DNA of 64,000 nucleotides from Corynebacterium frankenforstense DSM 45800. Lineage in GTDB: Bacteria; Actinomycetota; Actinomycetes; Mycobacteriales; Mycobacteriaceae. Below the pieces are notes generated by a model. The model was not told where the DNA came from and did no database searches. It saw only the letters and a list, made by a program, of their open reading frames with translations. The stretch spans positions 1,798,001 to 1,862,000 of the forward strand of contig NZ_CP009247.1 of assembly GCF_001941485.1 (NCBI RefSeq), given 5' to 3'. Positions 28,672 through 38,589 of this stretch are shown here, piece by piece (position 1 is the stretch's first letter; the number at the start of each line of letters is the position of its first letter). Made by a program: the position numbers and the translations under genes.

Positions 28672-29043
28672 CAGAACGAGAGGGAGCGCGAACTACAGCG
28701 ACGTCATTTAACGTAGCTGCAGCTAGGAGTATGTAAATCGAAGTGGGGCGGGCGCGTCACCTCAAATCACTTCAGTCACATTAGCCGCATCTTTAACATC
28801 GACACATTGCGCTCGGTCTCGCACCAACTCCCCCACTGCCGTCAAAAATCCCCACGAGCCAGCTTCCACAACAGATTGCATGGCCCAAAAGCCCAGGAAA
28901 GCCGTCGATCGGGGCGGCGCGGGCCGGAAACCCGGACGCACGAGACGTCACGCGCGCCGGCGAGGAGCGGGAGGTGGGGCAAAGTGGGGGATCCGGGTGG
29001 GGCGAAGTGGGGCGCGGCCGCGACCAGCGCCGAGAGCTCCGTG

Positions 29044-29163
29044 GCGGGCGCCCCGGACGGCCGGCATCCCCGAACGCCCGACATCCCCGACCGCCGGCGC
29101 CCCGGGCAGCCGGCATCCGGGGCAGCCGGCGCCCCGGGCGGCGGGCGCCCCGGACGGCCGGCA
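29044..29163 (+). repeat. Cluster of GC-rich short direct repeats
   Basis: A 23-bp sequence starting GCGGGCGCCCCGGACGG occurs at 29044-29066 and again at 29141-29163. Between them GCCGGCGCCCCGGGC occurs at 29093-29107 and 29125-29139. Many of these are palindromic and could fold. It sits downstream of the DUF3040 gene (minus strand ends at 29265). Confidence 0.75.
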
Positions 29164-29264
29164 CCTCAACGCATGAAAAAAACCGGCCGATAACATCTCG
29201 TCATCGACCAGTCAGGAAAGCCGTCCTCATGAACGGACGGGAAGCTCCAGGAAGCTCTAAGGGG

Positions 29265-29687
29265 TCAGCGTCCCTCGAAGCGGCGGCGGAAGTCATCCTC
29301 CATGCGCTGGCTGAAACCGGAGCCGCGCCGGCCCCCGCCCGTGGCCGCGCGGGTGCGCGAGCGGGCCCCAGAACGCGAAGAGGTCCGCGCGCGGCCACCC
29401 GCGCCGCCGCCGCGCAGCATCCAGATGCCGGAGCCGAGCATCACGAGGAAGCCGGCGACGCTCAGCGCGATGAACCACAGGGACTGCTGGGCGAGCATCG
29501 CGCCGCCGAGCAGCATCAGAAGTCCGAGCACGCCGAGAGCCACACCGCGCAGGGTGATCGACCCACCCGGGGCACCCCCGGTGAAGCCGGAGTCGTCACC
29601 GACCGACGACCCGAACTTGGGGTCGTCGGCGAGCAGTGACTCCTCGATCTCGCGCAGCGTCTGCTGTTCCTGCTCAGAAAGCGCCAC
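29265..29687 (-). CDS. DUF3040 membrane protein
   Basis: 140-residue protein with the DUF3040 N-terminal signature ALSEQEQQTLREIEESLLAD, two transmembrane segments (about residues 47-68 and 72-90) and a basic Arg/Ser/Gly tail ending in RRRFEGR. The start is GTG at 29687, preceded by GGAGGAATT. DUF3040 proteins are conserved in actinobacteria near mraZ (Rv2169c position in mycobacteria). Function is unknown; association with envelope genes is from conserved location only. Confidence 0.85.
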   Translation of the reverse strand: MALSEQEQQTLREIEESLLADDPKFGSSVGDDSGFTGGAPGGSITLRGVALGVLGLLMLLGGAMLAQQSLWFIALSVAGFLVMLGSGIWMLRGGGAGGRARTSSRSGARSRTRAATGGGRRGSGFSQRMEDDFRRRFEGR

Positions 29688-29777
29688 AATTCCTCCACGT
29701 GAGTTCTTGGCCGGGACGTCGGTCACTGGACACAACGCCCGACCGAGGTGGAAAGTTCCCGCCGCGCCCGATGAGTC

Positions 29778-30200
29778 TCAGGCGGCGGCGAGATCCCCCT
29801 CGCCGTACTCGATCTCGGCGATGAAGTCAGCGACCGCGGCGATCAGCTCGTCGACCACGACCTTGTCCACCCCCGATTCTAGCCCCGAGAGCACACGGGA
29901 CCGCAATGTCGAATACCCCGAAAGACGTTTGGCCCACACCTTCTCCCCCGGCCCAACCAGACTCAGCCGGTCCCAGGCCCCGGTGGGCAGGCGGCGCCGC
30001 CCGGCGACCGGGGAGTCGGCCACCCGGGCGCCGGCCGCCCGCAGGCCGGCCTGGTAGGCGTACTCGAGAGCCTCGCGCAGGCGCCCGGCGGCGCGCTCGC
30101 GGGCCGCCTGGGCCATCAGGCGGGAGGCCTTCGCGAGGAACAGCGCCGAGCGCGACGGACGGTTCGAACGGTAGGCGGTGGCGGAGATCAGCTGCGGCAT
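29778..30200 (-). CDS. SAV_6107-type HEPN domain protein
   Basis: 140-residue mostly helical protein: N-terminal helix with SALFLAKASRLMAQAARERAA, then ALEYAYQAGLRAAGARV and a C-terminal helix VVVDELIAAVADFIAEIEYG. This pattern matches the actinobacterial SAV_6107 HEPN family. The RX4-6H motif of ribonuclease-type HEPN toxins is not visible, so a catalytic RNase role is unlikely. The ATG follows GAGGTGACCCACG. It is divergent from the GNAT gene, and its role is unknown. Confidence 0.75.
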   Translation of the reverse strand: MPQLISATAYRSNRPSRSALFLAKASRLMAQAARERAAGRLREALEYAYQAGLRAAGARVADSPVAGRRRLPTGAWDRLSLVGPGEKVWAKRLSGYSTLRSRVLSGLESGVDKVVVDELIAAVADFIAEIEYGEGDLAAA

Positions 30201-30397
30201 CGTGGGTCACCTCGTCGCTTTCTTTCGTGCTCTCTTCTGCGGTTTTCCTTATGTCGTAGACGGTATTCCCCCACCGCGACACAGCCGCCCGCGAGTTCAC
30301 ACACATGTTCGATTCCGTTCGAATAAACACCCCGCCACCCCGGCCTCCCCCACCCCCTCACGTGCCGCGGGGCCGCCGGCCGTGGTTGCATGGGCCC

Positions 30398-30991
30398 ATG
30401 ACCGTATCCCTGCGCCGCCTGACGGTTCCCGAGTTCCATCTGCTCGCCCCCGAACTCGTGGACATCTACATCGACGCGATGGGCTACGACCCCGCCATCC
30501 GCTCCGGGCGTATCGCCGTGTGGCGCCAGGAGTGCCGCCTGGCTGGCTTCACCAGCGTCATCGCCACCGAGAGGACCGAGCGCGGCGAGTTCATCACCGG
30601 CATGGCCTACGGCTTCTCCGGCACCCCACGGGTGTGGTGGCACCGCCAGGTGATGCGGGGCCTGAAGCCCCGCGGCCTGGAGGACCTGGGCCGCGACTAC
30701 TTCGAGCTGGCCGAGATCCACGTCGACCCGCGCCGCCAGTCCCGCGGCACCGGGCGCGGGCTGCTGCGCGAGCTGGTGTGGAACCAGCCGCACCCGCACG
30801 TCCTGCTGTCCACCCCGGAGGTGGAGAACGAGGCCAACGCGGCCTTCCACCTCTACCGCTCGGCCGGTTTCAGCGACGTGCTGCGCGACTTCCGTTTCGA
30901 CGGAGACTCGCGCCGCTTCGCCGTGCTGGGGGCTCCGCTGCCCCTGCCGGGTCACCCGGTAAGTTTGGGGGCGGACCAACCCCGCCGCTGA
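30398..30991 (+). CDS. GNAT family N-acetyltransferase
   Basis: 197-residue protein with the acetyl-CoA fold: FELAEIHVDPRRQSRGTGRGLLREL contains the R/Q-x-x-G-x-G/A loop (RQSRGTGRG), and AAFHLYRSAGFSDVLRDFRF is the typical last motif. I chose ATG 30398 because the region before it is proline-rich and unconserved. Its place between the DUF3040/HEPN genes and idsA matches Rv2170 in mycobacteria. Acceptor substrate is not readable. It ends 46 bp before idsA and could be co-transcribed. Confidence 0.85.
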   Translation: MTVSLRRLTVPEFHLLAPELVDIYIDAMGYDPAIRSGRIAVWRQECRLAGFTSVIATERTERGEFITGMAYGFSGTPRVWWHRQVMRGLKPRGLEDLGRDYFELAEIHVDPRRQSRGTGRGLLRELVWNQPHPHVLLSTPEVENEANAAFHLYRSAGFSDVLRDFRFDGDSRRFAVLGAPLPLPGHPVSLGADQPRR

Positions 30992-31037
30992 CGCCCCGCG
31001 TGGCGGCTCCCCCGGGAAAGGACGGCAGCTGAAAGCC

Positions 31038-32126
31038 ATGACGACACCGGACGCCCGCACTCTCCGGCCCGCCGAGGTACCCGCCGCGGTCACGGAGGTC
31101 CTGCGCGAGTACATCTCCGCCCGCACCCCCGACGCCGCGAAGGTCGGCGAGCCGGTCGCCCGCGCCGTCGGGCACCTGAGCCGCTTCGTCCTCGGCGGCG
31201 GCAAGCGCGTGCGCCCCCTCTACGGCTGGGTCGGCTTCACCGCCGCCGACGGGCTCGCCGGCGACGAGGACCCGCAGGTCGTGCTGCGCGCGGTCAGCTC
31301 CCTGGAGTTCATCCAGGCCTGCGCGCTCATCCACGACGACATCATCGACGCCTCGGACACCCGCCGCGGCGCGCCCACGGTGCACCGCGCCGTCGAGCGC
31401 CGCCACCACGACGGCGCCTGGCTCGGCGACGCCGGCCACTTCGGCGAGTCTGCCGCGATCCTCACCGGCGACCTCGCCCTGGTGTGGGCCGAGGACATGC
31501 TGCAGGACTCCGGGCTCTCCGACGCCGCGCTGCGCCGCGTGCGCGAGCCCTGGCGCGCGATGCGCACCGAGGTCATCGGCGGCCAGCTGCTCGACATCGC
31601 CCTCGAGGCGCTGGGCAGCGAGGACCCCGCCGACGCCGACGCCGTCAACCGCTTCAAGACGGCGGCCTACACCATCGAGCGCCCCCTGCACCTCGGTGCG
31701 GCACTCGCCGGGGCGGACGACGCGACCGTCGACAAGCTGCGCGGCTACGGCCGCGACGTCGGCGTCGCCTTCCAGCTGCGCGACGACCTCCTCGGTGTCT
31801 TCGGCGACCCGGAGGTCACCGGCAAGCCGGCCGGCGACGACATCCGTGAGGGCAAACGCACGGTGCTGCTGGCCCTGGCGCTGGTCAGCGCCGACGCCTC
31901 CGATCCGGAGGCCGCCGCCCGGCTGCGCGCCGGCATCGGCTCGGCGGACCCCGAGGTCATCGCCCGGGTCACCGACGCGATCGCGGCCACGGGCGCGCGC
32001 GAGCAGGTCGAGGAGCGCATCGGCGCGCTGCTCGAGTCCGGCCTCGCGCACCTCGACGGCCTGCCCGCCGAGACCTGCGACGTGCTCTCCGACCTGGCGG
32101 TGCGCGCCACCGCCCGCCACCGGTGA
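31038..32126 (+). CDS. idsA: Polyprenyl (geranylgeranyl) diphosphate synthase
   Basis: 362-residue trans-prenyltransferase. First Asp-rich motif HDDIIDASDTRRG and second FQLRDDLLGVFGDPEVTGK, plus GGGKRVRPLYGW, are canonical. In corynebacteria such enzymes make geranylgeranyl diphosphate, supplying decaprenyl phosphate and menaquinone. Long chains would serve mannosyl carriers used by MptA and MptC nearby. The ATG follows AAGGACGG. The stop overlaps the mptA start by 4 bp. Confidence 0.93.
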   Translation: MTTPDARTLRPAEVPAAVTEVLREYISARTPDAAKVGEPVARAVGHLSRFVLGGGKRVRPLYGWVGFTAADGLAGDEDPQVVLRAVSSLEFIQACALIHDDIIDASDTRRGAPTVHRAVERRHHDGAWLGDAGHFGESAAILTGDLALVWAEDMLQDSGLSDAALRRVREPWRAMRTEVIGGQLLDIALEALGSEDPADADAVNRFKTAAYTIERPLHLGAALAGADDATVDKLRGYGRDVGVAFQLRDDLLGVFGDPEVTGKPAGDDIREGKRTVLLALALVSADASDPEAAARLRAGIGSADPEVIARVTDAIAATGAREQVEERIGALLESGLAHLDGLPAETCDVLSDLAVRATARHR

Positions 32127-33928
32127 GCGCCTCGCCGGTCGGCGTGCCGGCACGCTTCGGCGCCCTCCTGGACCGCCTGCCCTCGCCGATGATCCTCGGC
32201 ACGGTGGCCACCGTGCTGATCGCCGCGTCCTCCTTCGGGGCGGGCGCCATCCGCAACCGCGGCGGGGTGCTCGACGCCCTGGGCCTCAACGTGCTCGCCT
32301 ACGGGCACGCGGCCGGGGTGTGCGGCTCGATCCTGTGGCTGGGCATCTTCCTGCTGGTCCCCGCCTGGATCCTCGCGGGGCGGCGCACCGTCTTCGCCGG
32401 GCGCGCAGACGCCGGCGCTGACGCAGCCGACGGCGACGCGCGCGGCGTCGGAAATCTCGCCCGCACCTTCCTGGGGCCGCTCGCCGACGACCGCCGCCTG
32501 GGCGCGGTGGTGCGCGCCACCACGGCGTGGACGCTGCCGCTGCTCCTGGCGGCCCCGATCCTCTCGCGCGACGTCTACTCGTACCTGATGCAGGGCGCGA
32601 TGCTGCGCGACGGCTTCGACCCCTACACGCAGGGCGCGGCCGCCAACCCGGGGCCGATGCTGCTCGAGGTCTCGCACGACTGGCGCAACACCACCACCCC
32701 CTACGGGCCGCTGCATCTGTGGCTCGGCGAGGGCATCACGCGCCTGGTCGGCGACAACATCACGGCCGGCGTCGTGCTCTACAAGCTGGTCTCCGTGGTG
32801 GGCATGGCCGCGATCCTGTGGGCCGTGCCGCGCATCGCGGCCCGGCTGGGCGCCGACCCCGCGCTGGCGACCTGGCTGGGCGCGGCCAACCCGGTGATGG
32901 TGCTGCACATGGTCGGCGGCATGCACAACGAGTCGCTGATGGTCGGGCTGGTCAGCCTGGGGCTGGTCGCCGCGCTCGACCGGCGCTTCGTCGCCGGCGT
33001 GGCGCTGATCGCCGTGGCAGTCTCGCTGAAGGCGACCGCCGCGATCGCGCTGCCCTTCGTCGTCTGGCTGGCCACCCGCCACCTGGGCACCAGGCTGACC
33101 CGGCGCGTCACCGACTCGGACACCGCCCGGCGCGCCACCGGCCCGGACTCCACCGCCCCCGACACCACCGACAGCACCACCGCGTCCTCCCCCGACACCG
33201 CCACCGACCCCGACGTCGCCGACCTGCCGCTCTCGGCGATCCCGCGCGGCCGGGCCTTCGGCGCGTTCCTCGGCGCCGGCGCGGCGTGCACGGCCGGCAC
33301 TGTCGCGGTGATCTCCCTGGTGACCTGGGCCTCGGGCGCGTCCTGGGGCTGGCTCGCGGAGATCTCCGGCAACTCGAAGGTGATCAACCCGCTGAGCCTG
33401 CCGTCGCTCCTGGCCGGCCTGGTCACCGACAGCGTGCGCGTGCTCGACGACTCGTTCACCTTCAACGCGCCGCTCGGCGTCTTCCGCACGATCGGCAGCG
33501 TGCTGATGCTGCTCGGCCTGGTCGTGGTCTGGTGGCTCTTCCGCGAGACCGACCGACAGGCCGTCCGCGGCATCGCCGTGGCCTACGCGGTCGCCTTCGT
33601 CTTCAACGCGGTCTCGCTGCCCTGGTACTACGCCAGCCTGCTGACCCTCATCGCGGTCACCCCGGTGCCGCGCGCGCTGGTGCAGTGGACCGCCGGTGTC
33701 TCGGTGGTGCTCGCCGTCGCCTTCACCGGCTCGGGCAACCACCAGCTCTACAACGTGGCCTTCATGGCGATCGCCGCGCTGTGCGCCTGGGTCGCCGTGG
33801 GTGCGCTCGCGGTGCCGGACCGCTCCCCCGTCAACGCCGCGCCGACGCGCGGCGTCGGAAAGCAGGCCCCCGCCCGACCCGGGGCCGGGAAAACCGGCGC
33901 CGGGAAGACCGACGCCGGCGCACGCTAG
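32123..33928 (+). CDS. mptA: Alpha-(1->6)-mannopyranosyltransferase (lipomannan)
   Basis: 601-residue GT-C type membrane glycosyltransferase that elongates the alpha-1,6-mannan core of lipomannan using polyprenyl-phosphate mannose on the outer face of the membrane. About 12 hydrophobic segments are visible; the first extracytoplasmic loop has the GT-C acidic motif LSRDVYSYLMQG. A Thr/Ser/Asp-rich loop (about residues 331-368) interrupts the middle. The start is GTG at 32123, overlapping idsA by 4 bp. The order idsA-mptA-HTH-pknL matches the mycobacterial MptA locus. Two dispersed-motif copies encode GVGN and GVGK. Confidence 0.9.
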   Translation: MSASPVGVPARFGALLDRLPSPMILGTVATVLIAASSFGAGAIRNRGGVLDALGLNVLAYGHAAGVCGSILWLGIFLLVPAWILAGRRTVFAGRADAGADAADGDARGVGNLARTFLGPLADDRRLGAVVRATTAWTLPLLLAAPILSRDVYSYLMQGAMLRDGFDPYTQGAAANPGPMLLEVSHDWRNTTTPYGPLHLWLGEGITRLVGDNITAGVVLYKLVSVVGMAAILWAVPRIAARLGADPALATWLGAANPVMVLHMVGGMHNESLMVGLVSLGLVAALDRRFVAGVALIAVAVSLKATAAIALPFVVWLATRHLGTRLTRRVTDSDTARRATGPDSTAPDTTDSTTASSPDTATDPDVADLPLSAIPRGRAFGAFLGAGAACTAGTVAVISLVTWASGASWGWLAEISGNSKVINPLSLPSLLAGLVTDSVRVLDDSFTFNAPLGVFRTIGSVLMLLGLVVVWWLFRETDRQAVRGIAVAYAVAFVFNAVSLPWYYASLLTLIAVTPVPRALVQWTAGVSVVLAVAFTGSGNHQLYNVAFMAIAALCAWVAVGALAVPDRSPVNAAPTRGVGKQAPARPGAGKTGAGKTDAGAR

Positions 33929-33946
33929 GCCAGGGCTGAGGCGAGG

Positions 33947-34312
33947 CTAGAACGCCATCGCCTGGGCGCGGCGCATGACCTCGCGGGCCTTGTGCCCGTG
34001 CAGGGCGTCGACGGGGCGCCCGGGCAGGGTGTCGTCCTCGGTGAAGAGGTGGCGCAGGATGGCCTCGTCGTCGTAGCCGCCGTCGGAGAGCAGCGCGATG
34101 ACGCCGGGCACGAACTTGTTGACGCGCTCGGCGTCGAAGAAGGCCTCGGGCACGGCGGTGGCGCCGTCGGCGCGCACGGCGATGATCTTGTGCTCCTTGA
34201 GCAGGTCGATGACCCTGGTGACCGGCACGTCGAGGCGCTCGGCGGCCTCCTCGAGGAGGAGCAACGGCTCGTCGGCGGGCAGGGCGTCACGGGAGGTTGT
34301 CTGGATACTCAC
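33947..34312 (-). CDS. Small HTH DNA-binding protein (Rv2175c family)
   Basis: 121 residues with a winged-HTH-like N-terminal part (LLLLEEAAERLDVPVTRVIDLLKEHKI) and conserved FVPGVIALLSDGGYDDEAILRHLF and ALHGHKAREVMRRAQAMAF. The mycobacterial homologue Rv2175c is a DNA-binding substrate of the kinase PknL, and here pknL lies divergently right next to it. The start is GTG at 34312, only 7 bp after a TAGAAT -10 element, implying leaderless translation. Target genes are unknown. Confidence 0.87.
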   Translation of the reverse strand: MSIQTTSRDALPADEPLLLLEEAAERLDVPVTRVIDLLKEHKIIAVRADGATAVPEAFFDAERVNKFVPGVIALLSDGGYDDEAILRHLFTEDDTLPGRPVDALHGHKAREVMRRAQAMAF

Positions 34313-34319
34313 GGCACCG

Positions 34320-34325
34320 ATTCTA
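34320..34325 (-). promoter_or_regulatory. -10 element giving a leaderless HTH-gene transcript
   Basis: TAGAAT on the minus strand, separated by exactly 7 bp from the GTG at 34312. Transcription starting 6-8 bp downstream of the -10 would begin at or within one base of the start codon, and no ribosome site is visible. Confidence 0.7.
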
Positions 34326-34360
34326 AACTGTGCGCCCGCCGCGCGGCCCGCCTCCGGTGT

Positions 34361-34388
34361 TTGCCGCGGCGGCGCCGTCCCCCATACT
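34361..34388 (+). promoter_or_regulatory. pknL promoter, leaderless
   Basis: TTGCCG (-35, 34361-34366), a 16-bp spacer, and CATACT (-10, 34383-34388), then 7 bp to the ATG of pknL at 34396. No ribosome site precedes the start. It lies within 80 bp of the divergent HTH-gene promoter, so a regulator could affect both. Confidence 0.65.
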
Positions 34389-34395
34389 GGTAGCC

Positions 34396-36942
34396 ATGAG
34401 TCATCTCGAGATCGGCGACATGCTCGAGGGGCGGTACCGCATCGACCACCCCATCGCGCGCGGCGGCATGTCCACCGTCTACCGCTGCGTGGACATGCGC
34501 CTCGCACGCGCGGTCGCCGTGAAGGTGATGGACGACCGCTACGTCGACGACCCCGTCTTCCGCCACCGCTTCCGCCGCGAGGCCCGCGCGATGGCGCAGC
34601 TGACGCACCCCAACCTCGTCGGCGTCTACGACTTCGGTTCCGACGGCGACGTGATCTTCCTGGTCATGGAGCTGATCACGGGCGGCACCCTGCGCGAGCT
34701 GCTCGCCGAGCGCGGGCCGATGCCCCCGCACGCGGCCGCCGCGGTGATGCGCTCGGTGCTCACGGGGCTGGCCGCCGCGCACTCGGCGGACATGATCCAC
34801 CGCGACCTCAAGCCGGACAACGTGCTCATCGGCGCGGACCACTCGGTCAAGCTCGCCGACTTCGGCCTGGTGCGCGCAGCGAGCGTGGCCACCGGCCGCA
34901 CCGACAAGATCGTCGGCACGGCCGCCTACCTCTCCCCCGAGCAGGTGCGCGGCGACGAGCTGACCCCGGCCAGCGACGTCTACTCCGCCGGCGTGATGCT
35001 CTTCGAGCTGCTCACCGGCACCACGCCGTTCAGCGGCGGGACGGCCCTCGAGCACGCCTACGCACGTCTCGACGACGACGTGCCCGCCCCGTCCAGCCGC
35101 ATCAGCGGTGTGCCGGGGCTCTTCGACGAGCTCGTCGCCGGCGCCACCGTGCGCGAACCCGAGCAGCGCTTCCGGGACGCCTCCGAGTTCCTGGAGGCGC
35201 TTGACGACGTCGCGCGGGAGCTGTCGCTGCCGACCTTCCGCGTGCCCGTGCCCCACGACGCCGCCGCGCACCGCGCGGCGGCCGTGCCCACGGACACCAC
35301 CGGGCTGGCCGGGGTGCTCGCCCCGACCAGTGTGCTGAGCTTCCGTGACCCGGACAGGCGGGCCCCGGGCTCCGAGGACGACACGACGCTGCTCGCCGCC
35401 GACGGCGGGGACGGCGCGGACGAGGACGCCCTGGACGACGACCGCTTCGGCGGGCGCGACGAGACGGTCTTCGACGCCGAGGGCTACGACGCGGAGGGCT
35501 ACAGGGCCGAGACCTATGACCCCGACGGCTACGACGCCGACGGGCACGGCCCCGGGGACCGCGACTCCCGCGATCCGCGCGACGCGGACTGGGGCGGCCC
35601 CGACGCGCCCGGCGGACCGGTGGGCCCGGGTCCGGGCGGCTACGGCACCGCGCTGCTGCCGGCGGCCGGCGACCCCTACGGCGCCGACGGCCGCGGCCCC
35701 GGCTACCCGGAGCACGGCACCGCCGGCTACCCCGCGGCCGGCGCGGACGGCTACGGCGGCCCCTACGACGACCGCCACCCGGACCGCTACGCCGGCGACC
35801 TCCCCGCGGACCACGACGACGCCCTCCCCGACGAGGAGGGCCGGGCGACGCGCGCGGAGAAGCCGCTGTCGAACCGTTCGCCCTGGCGGCTGGCCGCCTG
35901 GCTGACCGTGGTCGCGGTCATCCTCGCCGCCGTCGCCCTGGGCGGCTGGTGGCTGGGCTCGGGCCGCTACGGGGAGATCCCCCAGGTCATCGGGCTCGAC
36001 CGCTCGAGCGCGGTCGCCCAGGTCGAGCAGGCCGGCTTCTCCGCGGTCACCCGCGAGGTCTACGACGACGACATCCCCGTCGACTTCTCCACGGGCACCG
36101 AGCCGGACTTCCCCGACCGCGAGGTCCGCGGCCGGGAGGTCACCGTGCTCGTCTCCCAGGGCCGGCCCACCGTGCCCGAGATCCAGGAGGGCGCGAACCC
36201 GGCGCGCTACCAGCAGCTGCTCACCGAGCGCACGCTGAACTGGGAGTACGGCGAGGAGGTCCACTCCGACGACGTCGCCGAGGGCGACCTGGCCAGGACC
36301 GAGCCGGCCGCCGGCAACGCCGTGCCGGTCGGCTCGACGGTCACGCTGCACCTGAGCAAGGGCCCCGCCCCGGTGGAGGTCCCGCACGTGGCGGGCATGT
36401 CCACCGGGCAGGCCACCGACGTGCTCGAGGGCGCGGGGCTGAAGGTCTCCGGGATGACCGAGAAGTTCGACGCGGAGACCCCGGCCGGCCACGTCATCTC
36501 CACCGACCCGCCGACGGGCACCGCCACCACGCGCGGGTCCTCGGTGCAGCTGACGGTCTCCAACGCCGTCGAGGTCCCGGACGTCGTCGGCGAGAAGATC
36601 GACACGGCGCGCACGAAGCTCGCCGACGCCGGGCTGACCGTCAACGTCGAGCGCGACGACTCGCGCACCGCCGACAGCGCCGACGAGGTGCTGGCGGTCT
36701 CCCCCTCGGCAGGCGACCTTGTCGACCCGGCCGACCCGCAGGTCACCGTGACGCTGCCGGGCAAGGTGAAGGTGCCGCGCGTGGTGGGCAAGAAGGCCGC
36801 CGACGCCCGCGAGGCGATCGAGGAGGCGGGGCTGAAGCCCTCGCCGGCCTCCGGCGGCGGCCGGGTCTACCGCCAGTCGCCGCGCGCCGGCGGCACCGCC
36901 TCCCCCGACGACACGGTCAACCTATCCACCACCGGCGACTAG
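34396..36942 (+). CDS. pknL: Ser/Thr protein kinase with five PASTA domains
   Basis: 848-residue transmembrane kinase. Residues 1-270 are a Hanks-type kinase: catalytic Lys in VAVKVM (near 42), HRDLKPDN (near 135), DFG near 155 and SPEQVRG in the activation segment. A long acidic, Gly/Tyr/Asp-rich juxtamembrane linker (about 300-490) leads to one transmembrane helix (about 497-519). Five extracytoplasmic PASTA repeats follow, starting IPQVIGL, VPEIQEG, VPHVAGM, VPDVVGE and VPRVVGK. PASTA domains probably sense muropeptides or lipid II. Mycobacterial PknL lacks them, so this is the corynebacterial form. Confidence 0.93.
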   Translation: MSHLEIGDMLEGRYRIDHPIARGGMSTVYRCVDMRLARAVAVKVMDDRYVDDPVFRHRFRREARAMAQLTHPNLVGVYDFGSDGDVIFLVMELITGGTLRELLAERGPMPPHAAAAVMRSVLTGLAAAHSADMIHRDLKPDNVLIGADHSVKLADFGLVRAASVATGRTDKIVGTAAYLSPEQVRGDELTPASDVYSAGVMLFELLTGTTPFSGGTALEHAYARLDDDVPAPSSRISGVPGLFDELVAGATVREPEQRFRDASEFLEALDDVARELSLPTFRVPVPHDAAAHRAAAVPTDTTGLAGVLAPTSVLSFRDPDRRAPGSEDDTTLLAADGGDGADEDALDDDRFGGRDETVFDAEGYDAEGYRAETYDPDGYDADGHGPGDRDSRDPRDADWGGPDAPGGPVGPGPGGYGTALLPAAGDPYGADGRGPGYPEHGTAGYPAAGADGYGGPYDDRHPDRYAGDLPADHDDALPDEEGRATRAEKPLSNRSPWRLAAWLTVVAVILAAVALGGWWLGSGRYGEIPQVIGLDRSSAVAQVEQAGFSAVTREVYDDDIPVDFSTGTEPDFPDREVRGREVTVLVSQGRPTVPEIQEGANPARYQQLLTERTLNWEYGEEVHSDDVAEGDLARTEPAAGNAVPVGSTVTLHLSKGPAPVEVPHVAGMSTGQATDVLEGAGLKVSGMTEKFDAETPAGHVISTDPPTGTATTRGSSVQLTVSNAVEVPDVVGEKIDTARTKLADAGLTVNVERDDSRTADSADEVLAVSPSAGDLVDPADPQVTVTLPGKVKVPRVVGKKAADAREAIEEAGLKPSPASGGGRVYRQSPRAGGTASPDDTVNLSTTGD

Positions 36943-36948
36943 GACACC

Positions 36949-37022
36949 TCCGGGGTGCCCCAGGCACCCCGGACGCGACGACGCCGGCGGTGCACGCACA
37001 CGCGCGCACCGCCGGCGTCGTC
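36949..37022. terminator. Two hairpins between convergent pknL and aroG
   Basis: First stem 36949-36973 (TCCGGGGTGCC with its complement, 4-bp loop). Second stem 36977-37022 with perfect 17-bp arms starting GACGACGCCGGCGG around a 12-bp loop, ending in GTCGTCAATT, one copy of the dispersed motif. Both read equally on either strand, so they can serve pknL and aroG. Confidence 0.8.
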
Positions 37023-37059
37023 AATTGGGCCCCACACGACGGGGCGGGGCCCGCCGCGC

Positions 37060-38559
<1,500 letters not shown>

Positions 38560-38589
38560 TCAGGCGTGTCCGCCTCAGGCCTGTCCCGC

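Larger units (their letters stand above)
28555..29264. other. Intergenic region mraZ-DUF3040 gene
   Basis: 710 bp without a believable gene. Next to mraZ it holds the GTGGG operator and a perfect 12-bp palindrome TAGCTGCAGCTA (28714-28725) in an AT-richer promoter-like stretch. From 29040 to 29163 it turns into GC-rich short direct repeats. Open frames on both strands here are of low-complexity Arg/Pro/Gly composition and appear to be compositional artefacts. Confidence 0.65.

Noticed and set aside
28793..29196. Small open frames on both strands in the mraZ-DUF3040 gap
   Set aside because: Low-complexity Arg/Pro/Gly translations created by GC-rich repeats; no ribosome sites and no conservation signals.
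30305..30330. LexA-like box TTCGATTCCGTTCGAA upstream of the GNAT gene
   Set aside because: Half-sites are two bases too close for the SOS box of actinobacteria and one half is imperfect; nearby genes are not SOS genes.
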